In this document: positions 9,204-17,806 of the stretch, piece after piece
Position numbering within the stretch: position 1 is the stretch's first letter
Layout: every line of letters starts with the position of its first letter
Assembly: GCA_016192105.1 (NCBI GenBank)
Contig: JACPUV010000005.1
Location: forward strand, 1 to 43,337
Length of the DNA stretch: 43,337 nt
From: Sphingobacteriales bacterium
GTDB lineage: Bacteria > Bacteroidota > Bacteroidia > Chitinophagales > Chitinophagaceae
Direction: 5' to 3'
Position numbers and translations under genes: made by a program
Notes under the pieces: generated by a model
The model's input: only the letters and a program-made list of their open reading frames with translations
The model's database searches: none
What the model was told of the DNA's origin: nothing

Positions 9204-9779
9204 TTAAGAAACCAGTTCTCCGATCACCCGTGGATAATGGGTATGTTCGAGCTGGTGGATTCTTTTGGCCAGGGTTTCGGGGGTATCCTCCGGCAATACC
9301 GGGCAACGCGCCTGGAAAATGATGTTTCCGTGGTCATACAGCTCGTCCACATAATGGATCGTGATCCCGCTTTCCTTTTCCTTGTGATCGATCACGGCCT
9401 GGTGCACATGATGACCGTACATCCCCCTGCCGCCGTATTTGGGCAGGAGGGCGGGATGGATATTGATGATCTTTCCCGGGTAGGCCCTGATCAGGGCCGG
9501 GGGTACTTTCCATAAAAAACCGGCCAGCACAATAAGGTCAATGGAAAAGGCCTTGAGTTCACTGGTATATGCATTGCCCCGGAAAAATTGCTCCTTGTCC
9601 AGAAGAATCGTCGCTATCTGCTTATTCTCAGCTATTTGTAAAACCCCTGCTCCCGCTTTATTGCAGACGATCAGGGACACTTTGGCCCGGGGGGAATGGG
9701 CAAATGCCTCAATGATCTTAAGGGCGTTGCTGCCGGCACCTGAGGCAAAAATGGCGATATGGGTCATTTTATTATTCAT
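9204..9779 (-). CDS. purN: Phosphoribosylglycinamide formyltransferase PurN
   Basis: Transfers a formyl group from 10-formyl-THF to GAR in purine synthesis, in the cytoplasm. At 191 residues it has normal length. The N-terminal Rossmann-like start IAIFASGAGSNALKII binds GAR phosphate. The catalytic Asn-His pair is in IINIHPALLPKYGG and the catalytic Asp in the VDELYDHGNIIFQ segment. An internal ATG at codon 5 (MTHIAIF) is an alternative start. Its first codons overlap the end of the upstream DUF6787-like gene by 8 bp, indicating translational coupling. Confidence 0.95.
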   Translation of the reverse strand: MNNKMTHIAIFASGAGSNALKIIEAFAHSPRAKVSLIVCNKAGAGVLQIAENKQIATILLDKEQFFRGNAYTSELKAFSIDLIVLAGFLWKVPPALIRAYPGKIINIHPALLPKYGGRGMYGHHVHQAVIDHKEKESGITIHYVDELYDHGNIIFQARCPVLPEDTPETLAKRIHQLEHTHYPRVIGELVS

Positions 9780-10077
9780 GGCCTTCTTCCGGATTCTGTT
9801 TTCCCAGCCCGATCCGGCCCCCCAGTTTTTTTATATAAAGCTGGAAAAAGCGAAACTGGCCAAAGGGAATACTGATGAGCAGTACCATCAGGGGCCAGCA
9901 AATGGTAAGCAATACTATATAAACCACAGCCCAAAGCCAGTCCTGGCTGATGGCCAGCCCGTTCATGATCTTTTTGGCAACCCAGCCGGTGACACTGCCA
10001 CCAATGGCAAAAGTGCAAAGGATCAGGGCCAGTTGCCCGTTTTTCACCTTCCATTTGTTTTGTAAACGATCAAACAT
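9772..10077 (-). CDS. Small inner-membrane protein, DUF6787-like
   Basis: A 101-residue protein starting MFDRLQNKWKVKNGQLALIL, followed by two predicted membrane segments (about 15-38 and 48-70) and a C-terminal amphipathic part with IPFGQFRFFQLYIKKLGGRIG. This layout and the GQFRFF motif are what I recall for DUF6787 in Bacteroidota; the assignment is by memory. I prefer this start to one 16 codons upstream because the family begins at MFDRL. It overlaps purN by 8 bp. A -7-like GACTTTTG lies at 10102-10109. Function unknown. Confidence 0.8.
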   Translation of the reverse strand: MFDRLQNKWKVKNGQLALILCTFAIGGSVTGWVAKKIMNGLAISQDWLWAVVYIVLLTICWPLMVLLISIPFGQFRFFQLYIKKLGGRIGLGKQNPEEGHE

Positions 10078-10101
10078 GTGTCGGTCCCTTATTAAGCGAC
10101 G

Positions 10102-10109
10102 CAAAAGTC
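10102..10109 (-). promoter_or_regulatory. Possible -7 box for the DUF6787-purN group
   Basis: On the minus strand this reads GACTTTTG, one mismatch from TAnnTTTG, 24 bp before the DUF6787 start codon. Weak evidence. Confidence 0.3.
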
Positions 10110-10174
10110 GAGAAAAAACAATCAATAAACAGCCTCGTTTTCACATTGGATACGATTTAGGGCAGGCTTCAGGG

Positions 10175-10187
10175 GTTTGTGACAAAC
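10175..10187. promoter_or_regulatory. 13-bp palindrome upstream of the respiratory operon
   Basis: GTTTGT-G-ACAAAC, a perfect palindrome with one central base, about 105 bp upstream of the act promoter -7 box and 98 bp upstream of the DUF6787 start, in the shared divergent region. A possible operator for either direction; no factor can be named. Confidence 0.35.
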
Positions 10188-10266
10188 AATTTTTAGGGGG
10201 TAAAAAAATTTGGCTGAAATCGGCTGAAACGCAGGCTGGTAGCGGATCAAAAAAAAGTTAAAGCTA

Positions 10267-10299
10267 TTGGCTTTTTAAAGTGTTCCTGACTTATTTTTG
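10267..10299 (+). promoter_or_regulatory. Promoter of the act-cox operon
   Basis: A perfect Bacteroidota -7 box TATTTTTG at 10292-10299, with TTG at 10267-10269 as the -33 element, 22 bp apart, within the accepted 17-23 bp range. Transcription would begin near 10304, leaving about 43 nt of leader before actA. Confidence 0.7.
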
Positions 10300-10346
10300 C
10301 GCCTGATTAGAGCTATTTATCCACATTTTTCAGATCAATTGCGTCT

Positions 10347-11627
10347 ATGATTCTTTGTAAACCAACCGGCCAGAGACTGACTGTATTATTTCTATCTCTA
10401 TTTGTTATTTCCATTGTTAATAGTTCCGCACAGGATGCTGCTGCCGGGAAGGCGCTGTTTAACGGCAAATGCGCCGCCTGCCATAATGTGTTTAAAAAGC
10501 TGACAGGCCCCGCCCTGGGGGGGCTGGAAGAGAGGGGCAAGTGGGCCGACCACAAGGAGATCCTCGCCTGGGTCAACAACCCGGCTGCCTATATGGCCAA
10601 AGACCCTTATACGCAGGGACTGAAGACGGATTTTGGGTCCATGATGACCGGCTTTGCCGAAGTGACACAGAAAGATGTGGATGATATTGTGGCTTATATC
10701 AATGACGAAGTGGCGAAGAAAAAAAGTGGTGGAGATACCGCAAAAACGGCCGAAGCAGTGCCGGATACCGGCAACCAGAATGCCCTGATCTTCGGGATCA
10801 TTTCCCTGATCCTGGGTATTGTGGCCCTGATCCTGATGCAGGTAAACAGCAGCCTGAAAAAAATGTCGGATGATGCGGAAGGGATCGTTCGTCCCGAGCC
10901 GGTTCCCTTCTACCGCAATAAGACCTATATCGCCATGGCCTCCATCGTATTCTTTGTATTCGGGGGGTATATGGTGGCGAAAGGCGCTATCGGGCTGGGT
11001 CGTCAGAAGACGTACCAGCCGGATCAGCCGATCTTCTATTCCCATAAAGTACACGCGGGCATCAACCAGGTTAACTGCCTGTACTGCCACGGCAATGCCT
11101 GGGAAAGCAAACAGGCTGCGATTCCATCTGTGAATGTGTGTATGAACTGTCACAAGGCAATTACCACTTACGAAAAAGGTCCCAAACTCTACCGGGATAA
11201 CGGCGATGAAGTGGACGGAACGGCCGAGATCGCCAAGCTGTATAAATATGCAGGGTTTGATCCCAATACACCCAGTAAATGGGATCCTTCCAAAGCCAAA
11301 CCCATCGAATGGGTGAAGATCCACAACCTGCCGGACCACGTTTACTTCAACCACTCCCAGCACATCCGCGCCGGCAATATACAATGCCAGAGCTGTCACG
11401 GGGAGATCACAGCGATGGATGAGGTAAAACAAATGGCCGAACTGAGCATGGGCTGGTGTATCAACTGTCACCGCCAGACCAATGTGAACTTCAATTACGA
11501 CAGCACAAAGGGCAATAAGTTTTACAGCATTTATGAGAAATTCCACAATGATATCAAGGCGGGCAAAATGGACAGTGTGAAAGTGAAAGATATCGGGGGC
11601 CTGGAGTGCCAGAAATGTCACTACTAA
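10347..11627 (+). CDS. actA: Alternative complex III subunit ActA, with extra N-terminal monohaem domain
   Basis: Periplasmic multihaem cytochrome c of alternative complex III, the menaquinol:cytochrome c oxidoreductase replacing bc1. A signal peptide ends near SSAQ29. Six CXXCH haem sites are visible: Cys42-His46 (CAACH), 244-248 (CLYCH), 265-269 (CMNCH), 347-351 (CQSCH), 371-375 (CINCH) and 421-425 (CQKCH). The last five make up the usual pentahaem ActA domain. The first lies in a separate monohaem cytochrome c domain (about 30-125, with the GSMMTGF Met loop). It is joined to the rest by a charged linker and a membrane helix (about 146-165); a second helix is at 193-211. It is the first gene of the operon, 61 bp before actB. 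Confidence 0.93.
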   Translation: MILCKPTGQRLTVLFLSLFVISIVNSSAQDAAAGKALFNGKCAACHNVFKKLTGPALGGLEERGKWADHKEILAWVNNPAAYMAKDPYTQGLKTDFGSMMTGFAEVTQKDVDDIVAYINDEVAKKKSGGDTAKTAEAVPDTGNQNALIFGIISLILGIVALILMQVNSSLKKMSDDAEGIVRPEPVPFYRNKTYIAMASIVFFVFGGYMVAKGAIGLGRQKTYQPDQPIFYSHKVHAGINQVNCLYCHGNAWESKQAAIPSVNVCMNCHKAITTYEKGPKLYRDNGDEVDGTAEIAKLYKYAGFDPNTPSKWDPSKAKPIEWVKIHNLPDHVYFNHSQHIRAGNIQCQSCHGEITAMDEVKQMAELSMGWCINCHRQTNVNFNYDSTKGNKFYSIYEKFHNDIKAGKMDSVKVKDIGGLECQKCHY

Positions 11628-11688
11628 GAGCAGGTTTCCAGGATCAACATTGTAATCAGCACATTATCGAATTATCAAACTGATATTC

Positions 11689-14600
11689 ATGAGCCAAAAA
11701 AAGTACTGGCAAAGTTTCGGAGAGGTGAATGATAGCGAAAACTTTCAGAAAAAACAGCAGGACGAGTTCCGCGAGGAATTACCGTTTGAAGGTTTTGATG
11801 ACAAGGGACTGATTGATGCTAAAGCTCCCCGCAGGGATTTCTTAAAGTACCTGGGTTTTAGCACGGCCGCCGCCACCCTGGCTGCCAGTTGTAAAATCCC
11901 CGTCAGGAAAGTGATCCCTTATGCGAATAAGCCGGAAAACCTGATGCCGGGTGTGGCAAAATATTATGCAACCACCTATGTACAGGATGGGGATGTGGTG
12001 CCGGTAGTAGCCAAAGTGCGGGATGGCCGCCCCATCAAGATAGAAGGCAATGATCTTTGTACTTTTACCGGCGGTGGTACCTCCGCCCGTACCCAGGCTT
12101 CCGTACTGGACCTGTATGATTCACACCGCCTCCGTTTCCCGATTCATAAAACAGGAAGCGGTAAAGACGCGAAATACGAAGAAGTTCCCACTTTTGAACA
12201 ATTTGATAAACTGGTTGGTGATGCTATTAAAACTGCCGGCGGTACCACGGTACTGCTGACCAGTACAATTGTTTCTCCCACGACCAAAGAAATTATTGCC
12301 GCTTACCCCGGCCTGAAACATGTGCAGGCGGACGCTGTTTCTTACAGCGGTATGCTGCTGGCCAACGAAGCCAGCGGATTCGGCCGGAAAATACCTTCTT
12401 ATAATTTCGGCGCGGCCAAATTGATCGTGAGCCTGGGCGCTGATTTCCTGGGTACCTGGCTGAGCCCGGTGGAGAATGCGAAAGGATATGCTATTGGTCG
12501 TAAGATCGATGAGAAGAACCCTTCCATGAGCAAACACTACCAGTTTGAAAGCTACCTGAGCCTGACCGGCGCCAGTGCGGATGAGCGGTTTACGCACCGT
12601 CCTTCTGAGACCGGGGCCGTGGCGCTGGACCTGCTGAATGCGATCAACGGTACCGGCGGGATCGTTTGCAAATCCATTGAGGCGGGTATTCAGAAAGTGG
12701 CCAAAGAGCTGAATGAAAACAAAGGCGCCGCCCTTGTAGTGAGTGGCAGCAATGATAAAAATGTACAGGTGATCGTGAACGCGATCAACAATGCGATCGG
12801 TGCTTATGGCACAACCATCGACTGGAGCCGCCCGGTGAATTACCGCCAGGGTATCGACAGCGATTTTGCCCAACTGCTCACTGAAATGGAAGCCGGTACA
12901 GTAGGTACAATCATGATCTACGGTGCAAACCCCGCATACAATTCAACTGAAGGTGAAATGGTAAATGGAGTATGGGTTACCCGTTTCTCCAAAGCTCTCG
13001 CCAAAGTGAAAGTGAAGGTTTCTTTCAGTGAAAGAATGGATGAGACCACGGAGCTCTGCGACTATATCCTGCCGAACCCTCACTACCTCGAAAGCTGGGG
13101 TGATGCGGAACTGAAGACCGGTGTACTGTCTTTCCTGCAGCCTACCATTTACCCGCTGTTTAAAACCCGTCCTTTCCAGACCTCCCTGCTGTACTGGAGC
13201 GGTAACAACACGGACTACGACGTTTATTTCAAAAATTACTGGACGAAAAAATTCGGAACGGAAGAGGCTTTCAACCTGGTACTACAGGATGGTATCAAAG
13301 AAGAGGAAGCAGCTGCCGGCACCGGCGCTTACAGTGGCGCCGCGGTCGCTGAAGCAAGTGCCGCAATCGGGGCTGCTAAGAAAGGAGCCGGCACAGAAGT
13401 AGTGCTGTACCAGAAAGCATCGATCGGAACCGGGACCGGCGCCACCAATCCCTGGCTGCAGGAACTGCCCGATGCGATCTCCAAAGCCACCTGGGACAAC
13501 TATGCGCTGATCAGTTTGAGCATGGCCAAAACCCTGCTGGGACTTGACCTGATCAATGGCAGTGAAAAAGAGAGTAATAATTACGAATACTTCCCGCAGA
13601 AGCCTGTTATCAAACTGACAGTTGGTAAAAACGAAGTGGAACTGCCGGTACTGGTTATTCCCGGTATGGACGCCAATACCATTGCGGTAGCGGTAGGTTA
13701 TGGCCGCAGTATCAACCTGGGCAGAACCGCAGGGGGAGTAGGTAAGAATGTATATCCCTTCTCTTCTTATAACGGGTCAACGGTGATCTATCATGCGGAG
13801 GCAACAGCGGCGGATGCAAAGAAGAAAGAAAAAATCGCGCAGACCCAGATCCACAATTCGTACGAAGAAAGGATCGAAGTGGTAAGGGAAACCACCCTGG
13901 CCACGCTGAAGAAATACCCCACGGTGATCCCGGATTACCGGACGCACCTCGAATCGACTTTTGGTAAGAGCAAGGATGGGGCGACCACCGATTTCCGCAA
14001 GGAAGGCACCCTGTACCCCACCCATGAACAGCCCGGTATCAAATGGGGCATGAACATCGATATGAATGCCTGTTATGGCTGCGGCGCCTGCGTGGTGGCC
14101 TGTCATGCAGAGAACAATGTTCCGGTGGTGGGTAAGCGGGAAGTGCTGCGTTACCACGATATGCACTGGCTCCGCATTGACCGCTATTTTGTAAGTGATG
14201 AAAAAGATCCCAACCAGCTGAAAGGGGTGGTTTTCCAGCCGATGCTGTGCCAGCATTGCGACAATGCTCCCTGTGAGAATGTTTGTCCCGTAGCAGCCAC
14301 CAACCACAGTTCCGAGGGGATCAACCAGATGACCTATAACCGTTGTATCGGTACCCGGTATTGCGCCAATAACTGTCCCTTTAAAGTACGCCGTTTTAAC
14401 TGGGCGGATTATACCGGAGCGGACAGTTTCTCCGATAACCAGGACCAGGAACTGGTGGGTAAACTGGACCCTGTTGTACACCAGATGAATGATGACCTGA
14501 CACGGATGGTACTGAACCCGGATGTGACCGTGCGTTCAAGAGGGGTGATCGAAAAATGTTCTTTCTGCTTCCAGCGTTTACAGGCAGCCAAATTAGAGGC

Positions 14601-14907
14601 TAAGAAACAGGATCGCCCGCTGAAAGACGGCGATGCGAAAACAGCCTGCCAGTCCGCCTGTTCCTCCAACGCCATTGTATTTGGTAATGTACACGATACG
14701 GAAAGCGCCATTACGAAAACAAGGAAAGAAAACGCCAACCGCGGTTTCTATGTACTGGAACAACTCCACGTACTGCCGAATGTGAGCTACCTGGCCAAAG
14801 TACGGAATACGGAAGAGCTGATCGAGCCGGATTTGCACAATGAAGCGGTGGCGGCAGAGGAAAAGGCCGGCAGCACAGAGAAAAAAGCGGAAGAAGCACA
14901 TCATTAA
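11689..14907 (+). CDS. actB: Alternative complex III subunit ActB (molybdopterin-like domain plus Fe-S domain)
   Basis: The large periplasmic subunit, 1072 residues, a fusion of a CISM-type molybdopterin-like domain (no cofactor known in this family) with a ferredoxin domain. A Tat motif RRDFLKYLGF is at 48-57 and is followed by AASC68, so Cys68 could be lipidated. The Fe-S domain has four Cys groups: CYGCGACVVAC (about 794), CQHCDNAPCENVCP (about 854), CIGTRYCANNCP (about 885) and CSFC...CQSAC (about 957-991), the pattern for three [4Fe-4S] and one [3Fe-4S] cluster. It passes electrons from the quinol site in ActC towards ActA. A low-complexity Ala/Gly segment lies near 540-565. The C-terminus is Glu/Lys/Ala-rich. 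Confidence 0.95.
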   Translation: MSQKKYWQSFGEVNDSENFQKKQQDEFREELPFEGFDDKGLIDAKAPRRDFLKYLGFSTAAATLAASCKIPVRKVIPYANKPENLMPGVAKYYATTYVQDGDVVPVVAKVRDGRPIKIEGNDLCTFTGGGTSARTQASVLDLYDSHRLRFPIHKTGSGKDAKYEEVPTFEQFDKLVGDAIKTAGGTTVLLTSTIVSPTTKEIIAAYPGLKHVQADAVSYSGMLLANEASGFGRKIPSYNFGAAKLIVSLGADFLGTWLSPVENAKGYAIGRKIDEKNPSMSKHYQFESYLSLTGASADERFTHRPSETGAVALDLLNAINGTGGIVCKSIEAGIQKVAKELNENKGAALVVSGSNDKNVQVIVNAINNAIGAYGTTIDWSRPVNYRQGIDSDFAQLLTEMEAGTVGTIMIYGANPAYNSTEGEMVNGVWVTRFSKALAKVKVKVSFSERMDETTELCDYILPNPHYLESWGDAELKTGVLSFLQPTIYPLFKTRPFQTSLLYWSGNNTDYDVYFKNYWTKKFGTEEAFNLVLQDGIKEEEAAAGTGAYSGAAVAEASAAIGAAKKGAGTEVVLYQKASIGTGTGATNPWLQELPDAISKATWDNYALISLSMAKTLLGLDLINGSEKESNNYEYFPQKPVIKLTVGKNEVELPVLVIPGMDANTIAVAVGYGRSINLGRTAGGVGKNVYPFSSYNGSTVIYHAEATAADAKKKEKIAQTQIHNSYEERIEVVRETTLATLKKYPTVIPDYRTHLESTFGKSKDGATTDFRKEGTLYPTHEQPGIKWGMNIDMNACYGCGACVVACHAENNVPVVGKREVLRYHDMHWLRIDRYFVSDEKDPNQLKGVVFQPMLCQHCDNAPCENVCPVAATNHSSEGINQMTYNRCIGTRYCANNCPFKVRRFNWADYTGADSFSDNQDQELVGKLDPVVHQMNDDLTRMVLNPDVTVRSRGVIEKCSFCFQRLQAAKLEAKKQDRPLKDGDAKTACQSACSSNAIVFGNVHDTESAITKTRKENANRGFYVLEQLHVLPNVSYLAKVRNTEELIEPDLHNEAVAAEEKAGSTEKKAEEAHH

Positions 14908-14968
14908 CAGGAAGAAAGTTGACTAACTATATCCCGAACCCGCAGGGGGAAGGACAAACAACCAGAAT

Positions 14969-16423
14969 ATGGCATTACTCAGATACGAATCACAGGTAAG
15001 AGCACCATTGGTAGATGGCACCAAAGACTATCACCAGGTAACAGAAGATATCTGCCGCCCGGTGGAAGCAACCCCATCCAGATTATGGTGGATTGGATTT
15101 TTGATCTCCGTAGCGTTACTAATTTTCGGTATCGTCTCCGTTACGATGGAGGTGATATACGGTACTGGTCAGTGGAACCTGAACAAGACCGTGGGCTGGG
15201 GATGGGATATCACCAACTTCGTATGGTGGGTGGGTATCGGTCACGCCGGAACCCTGATTTCCGCGATCCTGCTGCTGTTCCGCCAGGGATGGAGAACGGG
15301 GGTGAACCGGGCTGCGGAAGCGATGACCATCTTCGCGGTAATGTGTGCGGGTCAGTTTCCGATCTGGCATATGGGTCGTGTCTGGAACGCATTCTTCGTA
15401 CTGCCTTACCCCAATACCCGCGGACCATTATGGGTTAACTTCAACTCCCCGCTGCTTTGGGACGTATTCGCGATCTCCACGTATTTTACCGTTTCCTTAT
15501 TGTTCTGGTATTCCGGTTTACTTCCCGACCTGGCTACGCTGCGTGACAGGGCAAAAGAAAAATGGAGAAAACATTTTTACGGGGTGGTTGCGTTTGGCTG
15601 GACCGGTTCCACCAAGCACTGGCAGCGGCATGAAGCATTGTCCCTGGTACTGGCCGGGTTAAGTACCCCGCTGGTATTATCGGTGCATACGATCGTATCC
15701 TTTGACTTCGCCACTTCCGTTGTACCGGGCTGGCATACGACGATCTTCCCGCCCTATTTCGTGGCCGGTGCCATCTTCTCCGGTTTTGCCATGGTGCAAA
15801 CCCTGCTGGTGGTGACCCGCAAAGTGCTGGCGCTGGAAGAGTATATTACTATTGAGCATATCGAAGTAATGAATAAGGTCATTGTACTCACCGGTTCTAT
15901 CGTGGGTATTGCCTACCTCACCGAGTTGTTCATGGCCTGGTATTCCGCTGTGAGTTATGAGGAATTCGCGTTCTTCCAGAACCGGCTGAACCTGAACAGC
16001 CCCTATGGCTGGAGCTACTGGCTGATGATGGGCTGTAACGTATTATCCCCGCAGATCTTCTGGTTCAGGAAAATGAGAAGGAACCTGTTTGTAACCTTCT
16101 TTATGTCCATCCTCGTGAATATCGGTATGTGGTTCGAGCGGTTTGTGATCATCGTGACTTCCGTTTACCGGGATTACCTGCCTTCGTCCTGGAGTACCTA
16201 TTATTCGCCCACCATCTGGGAGGTTGGTTTCTACCTGGGTACATTCGGATTGTTCTTTACCTGTTATTTCCTGTTCTCCAAATTTTTCCCGGTTATTGCA
16301 CTGGCTGAGATCAAGCATATCCTGAAGAAGAATGGCCGGAGTTTCAAAGACCATATGGACGAACTGGAAGGGGAAAGCATTGATGAATTCAGCGGCCGGC
16401 ACGGGCATGATCACGGAGCGTAA
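14969..16423 (+). CDS. actC: Alternative complex III subunit ActC (NrfD-like quinol-binding membrane subunit)
   Basis: A 484-residue polytopic membrane protein of the NrfD/PsrC family with about ten predicted helices; it holds the menaquinol oxidation site and may take part in proton translocation. Characteristic stretches are [35 protein letters not shown] and [14 protein letters not shown]. The N-terminus [15 protein letters not shown] is typical of ActC. The C-terminus is His/Asp-rich (GRHGHDHGA). It follows actB by 61 bp. A repeat-rich 110-bp gap separates it from actD. Confidence 0.95.
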   Translation: MALLRYESQVRAPLVDGTKDYHQVTEDICRPVEATPSRLWWIGFLISVALLIFGIVSVTMEVIYGTGQWNLNKTVGWGWDITNFVWWVGIGHAGTLISAILLLFRQGWRTGVNRAAEAMTIFAVMCAGQFPIWHMGRVWNAFFVLPYPNTRGPLWVNFNSPLLWDVFAISTYFTVSLLFWYSGLLPDLATLRDRAKEKWRKHFYGVVAFGWTGSTKHWQRHEALSLVLAGLSTPLVLSVHTIVSFDFATSVVPGWHTTIFPPYFVAGAIFSGFAMVQTLLVVTRKVLALEEYITIEHIEVMNKVIVLTGSIVGIAYLTELFMAWYSAVSYEEFAFFQNRLNLNSPYGWSYWLMMGCNVLSPQIFWFRKMRRNLFVTFFMSILVNIGMWFERFVIIVTSVYRDYLPSSWSTYYSPTIWEVGFYLGTFGLFFTCYFLFSKFFPVIALAEIKHILKKNGRSFKDHMDELEGESIDEFSGRHGHDHGA

Positions 16424-16433
16424 GAAAAGGTAC

Positions 16434-16513
16434 GAGTTACGAGCGGCGAGTTACGAGCTTGTGACCTATTTATAATAATTGTTTCTGAGTACAGAGCTCG
16501 CAGCTCGAAACTC
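16434..16513. repeat. Direct and inverted short repeats in the actC-actD gap
   Basis: GAGTTACGAGC occurs twice in tandem (16434-16444 and 16448-16458). An inverted relative lies at 16496-16513; its complement GAGTTTCGAGCTGCGAGC matches 15 of 18 bases of 16434-16451. The RNA could fold into a large stem with a loop of about 44 nt between actC and actD. Could be a genome-wide intergenic repeat or an expression-tuning element. Confidence 0.7.
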
Positions 16514-16533
16514 ATAGCTAAAAGCTAAACACA

Positions 16534-17112
16534 ATGGCTGTAAAAAAATTTGTAGTCGGCAATTTTGATGATGAAGCGGTGCTTTTTCCCGCAGTGAAAA
16601 AAGTACGGCGGGCAGGGTACAGGATTCATGATGTATTCACTCCCTTTCCCATTCACGGGCTGGACAAAGCCATGGGACTGCGGGATACCAGTCTTCATAC
16701 TGCCGGCTTTATCTATGGTATTACAGGTACCGCCACCGCGGTGGGATTTATTACCTGGGCGCTGACGGTTGACTGGCAGATCAATTTTGGCGGTAAGCCT
16801 TTCTTCTCCCTGCCGGCCTGGATCCCGGTCACATTTGAGCTGACCGTACTGTTCGCATCGGTGGGAATGGTGCTTACTTTTTGTTATCTCTGCCAGCTGG
16901 CTCCCTTTGTAAAAAAGGATCATTTTAATACCCGTTCCACGGACGACACGTTTGTCATGGCCCTCGAATGCACCGATAAGACCAATGAAGCGGAGGCCCT
17001 GAATTTCCTGGAGACCGTAGGCGCCAAAGAAGTAAAAGTGGAATATCGGGAAACGGAATGGTGGATTGGCCGGTATGACAAGGAGAAAAAACTGTTTCAT
17101 AAGGAGAACTAA
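16534..17112 (+). CDS. actD: Alternative complex III subunit ActD (DUF3341)
   Basis: A 192-residue membrane subunit with two predicted helices (about 57-78 and 96-121) and soluble ends, matching the DUF3341/ActD family. The N-terminal domain AVKKFVVGNFDDEAVLFPAVKKVR and the GYRIHDVFTPFPIHGLDKAMGL stretch are strong family marks. It is thought to stabilise the membrane part of the complex next to ActC. It sits 28 bp before actE in the operon. Confidence 0.93.
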   Translation: MAVKKFVVGNFDDEAVLFPAVKKVRRAGYRIHDVFTPFPIHGLDKAMGLRDTSLHTAGFIYGITGTATAVGFITWALTVDWQINFGGKPFFSLPAWIPVTFELTVLFASVGMVLTFCYLCQLAPFVKKDHFNTRSTDDTFVMALECTDKTNEAEALNFLETVGAKEVKVEYRETEWWIGRYDKEKKLFHKEN

Positions 17113-17140
17113 GTATCATTCATCGTAATAACAAGAGATA

Positions 17141-17773
17141 ATGAAGAAAATACTGTTTGTTACCGGTAGTTTGGCCCTGGTGGCCGCCCTGGTTAGTTGC
17201 GGCGGCGCGAGAAAGGAAGAAGGCCGGGTCTATATGCCTGATATGTCTTACAGCCGGGCTTATGAGAGCTATGCATCCACCGAAGCACTGGATAAGGCAG
17301 GTGTGAACTATACTGCCAAACCGGTGGAAGGAACCATTGCCCGCGGGGAAATGGCGGCCTACCCGTTTAAGAATGATTCAACCGGTTATGCAAGATCCGC
17401 AGAAGTAAAGAATCCGCTGGATTCTGCCTCCCTGGATTCCAAAGAGGCTGAAAGACTGTTCCTGGTGAACTGTGCTATCTGTCACGGTCCCAAACTGGAT
17501 GGAAATGGTCCGCTCTGGGCCAGCGGGGTATTCCCGGTGGCTCCCCGTAACCTGGTAGGCGATCCCCTGATGCTGGCCATGGCGGAAGGCACTATGTTTC
17601 ATTCAGTGACTTATGGAAGGAATACCATGGGCAGCTATGCATCCCAGCTCAGCACCAGGCAACGCTGGCAGGTGATCGCCTATGTAAAAGCACAGCAGGC
17701 GAAGAAAACAGCTGCCGCACCGGCTGCCGCGCCCGTCGCAACAAAGGACAGTACAAAAGCGGCCGTGAAATAA
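17141..17773 (+). CDS. actE: Alternative complex III subunit ActE (monohaem cytochrome c lipoprotein)
   Basis: A 210-residue lipoprotein: the signal peptide ends LVSC20, so Cys20 should be lipidated and the protein anchored on the periplasmic side. One haem c site, CAICH, lies near residues 111-115, with NTMGSY supplying a likely Met ligand. The C-terminal 30 residues are Ala/Lys/Pro-rich. In ACIII this subunit is the exit haem towards the oxidase. It is 33 bp upstream of actF. Confidence 0.93.
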   Translation: MKKILFVTGSLALVAALVSCGGARKEEGRVYMPDMSYSRAYESYASTEALDKAGVNYTAKPVEGTIARGEMAAYPFKNDSTGYARSAEVKNPLDSASLDSKEAERLFLVNCAICHGPKLDGNGPLWASGVFPVAPRNLVGDPLMLAMAEGTMFHSVTYGRNTMGSYASQLSTRQRWQVIAYVKAQQAKKTAAAPAAAPVATKDSTKAAVK

Positions 17774-17806
17774 AATTGTTATTGAAGAAACATTAAATAG
17801 TAACTG

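Noticed and set aside
9133..9306. 58-residue extension of the exported protein gene at 8500.
   Set aside because: It would overlap purN and place the signal peptide in the interior.
10398..11621. 407-residue minus-strand open frame opposite actA.
   Set aside because: Shadow of a GC-rich real gene; composition is His/Ile/Val-rich with no family features, and six haem motifs prove the plus strand.
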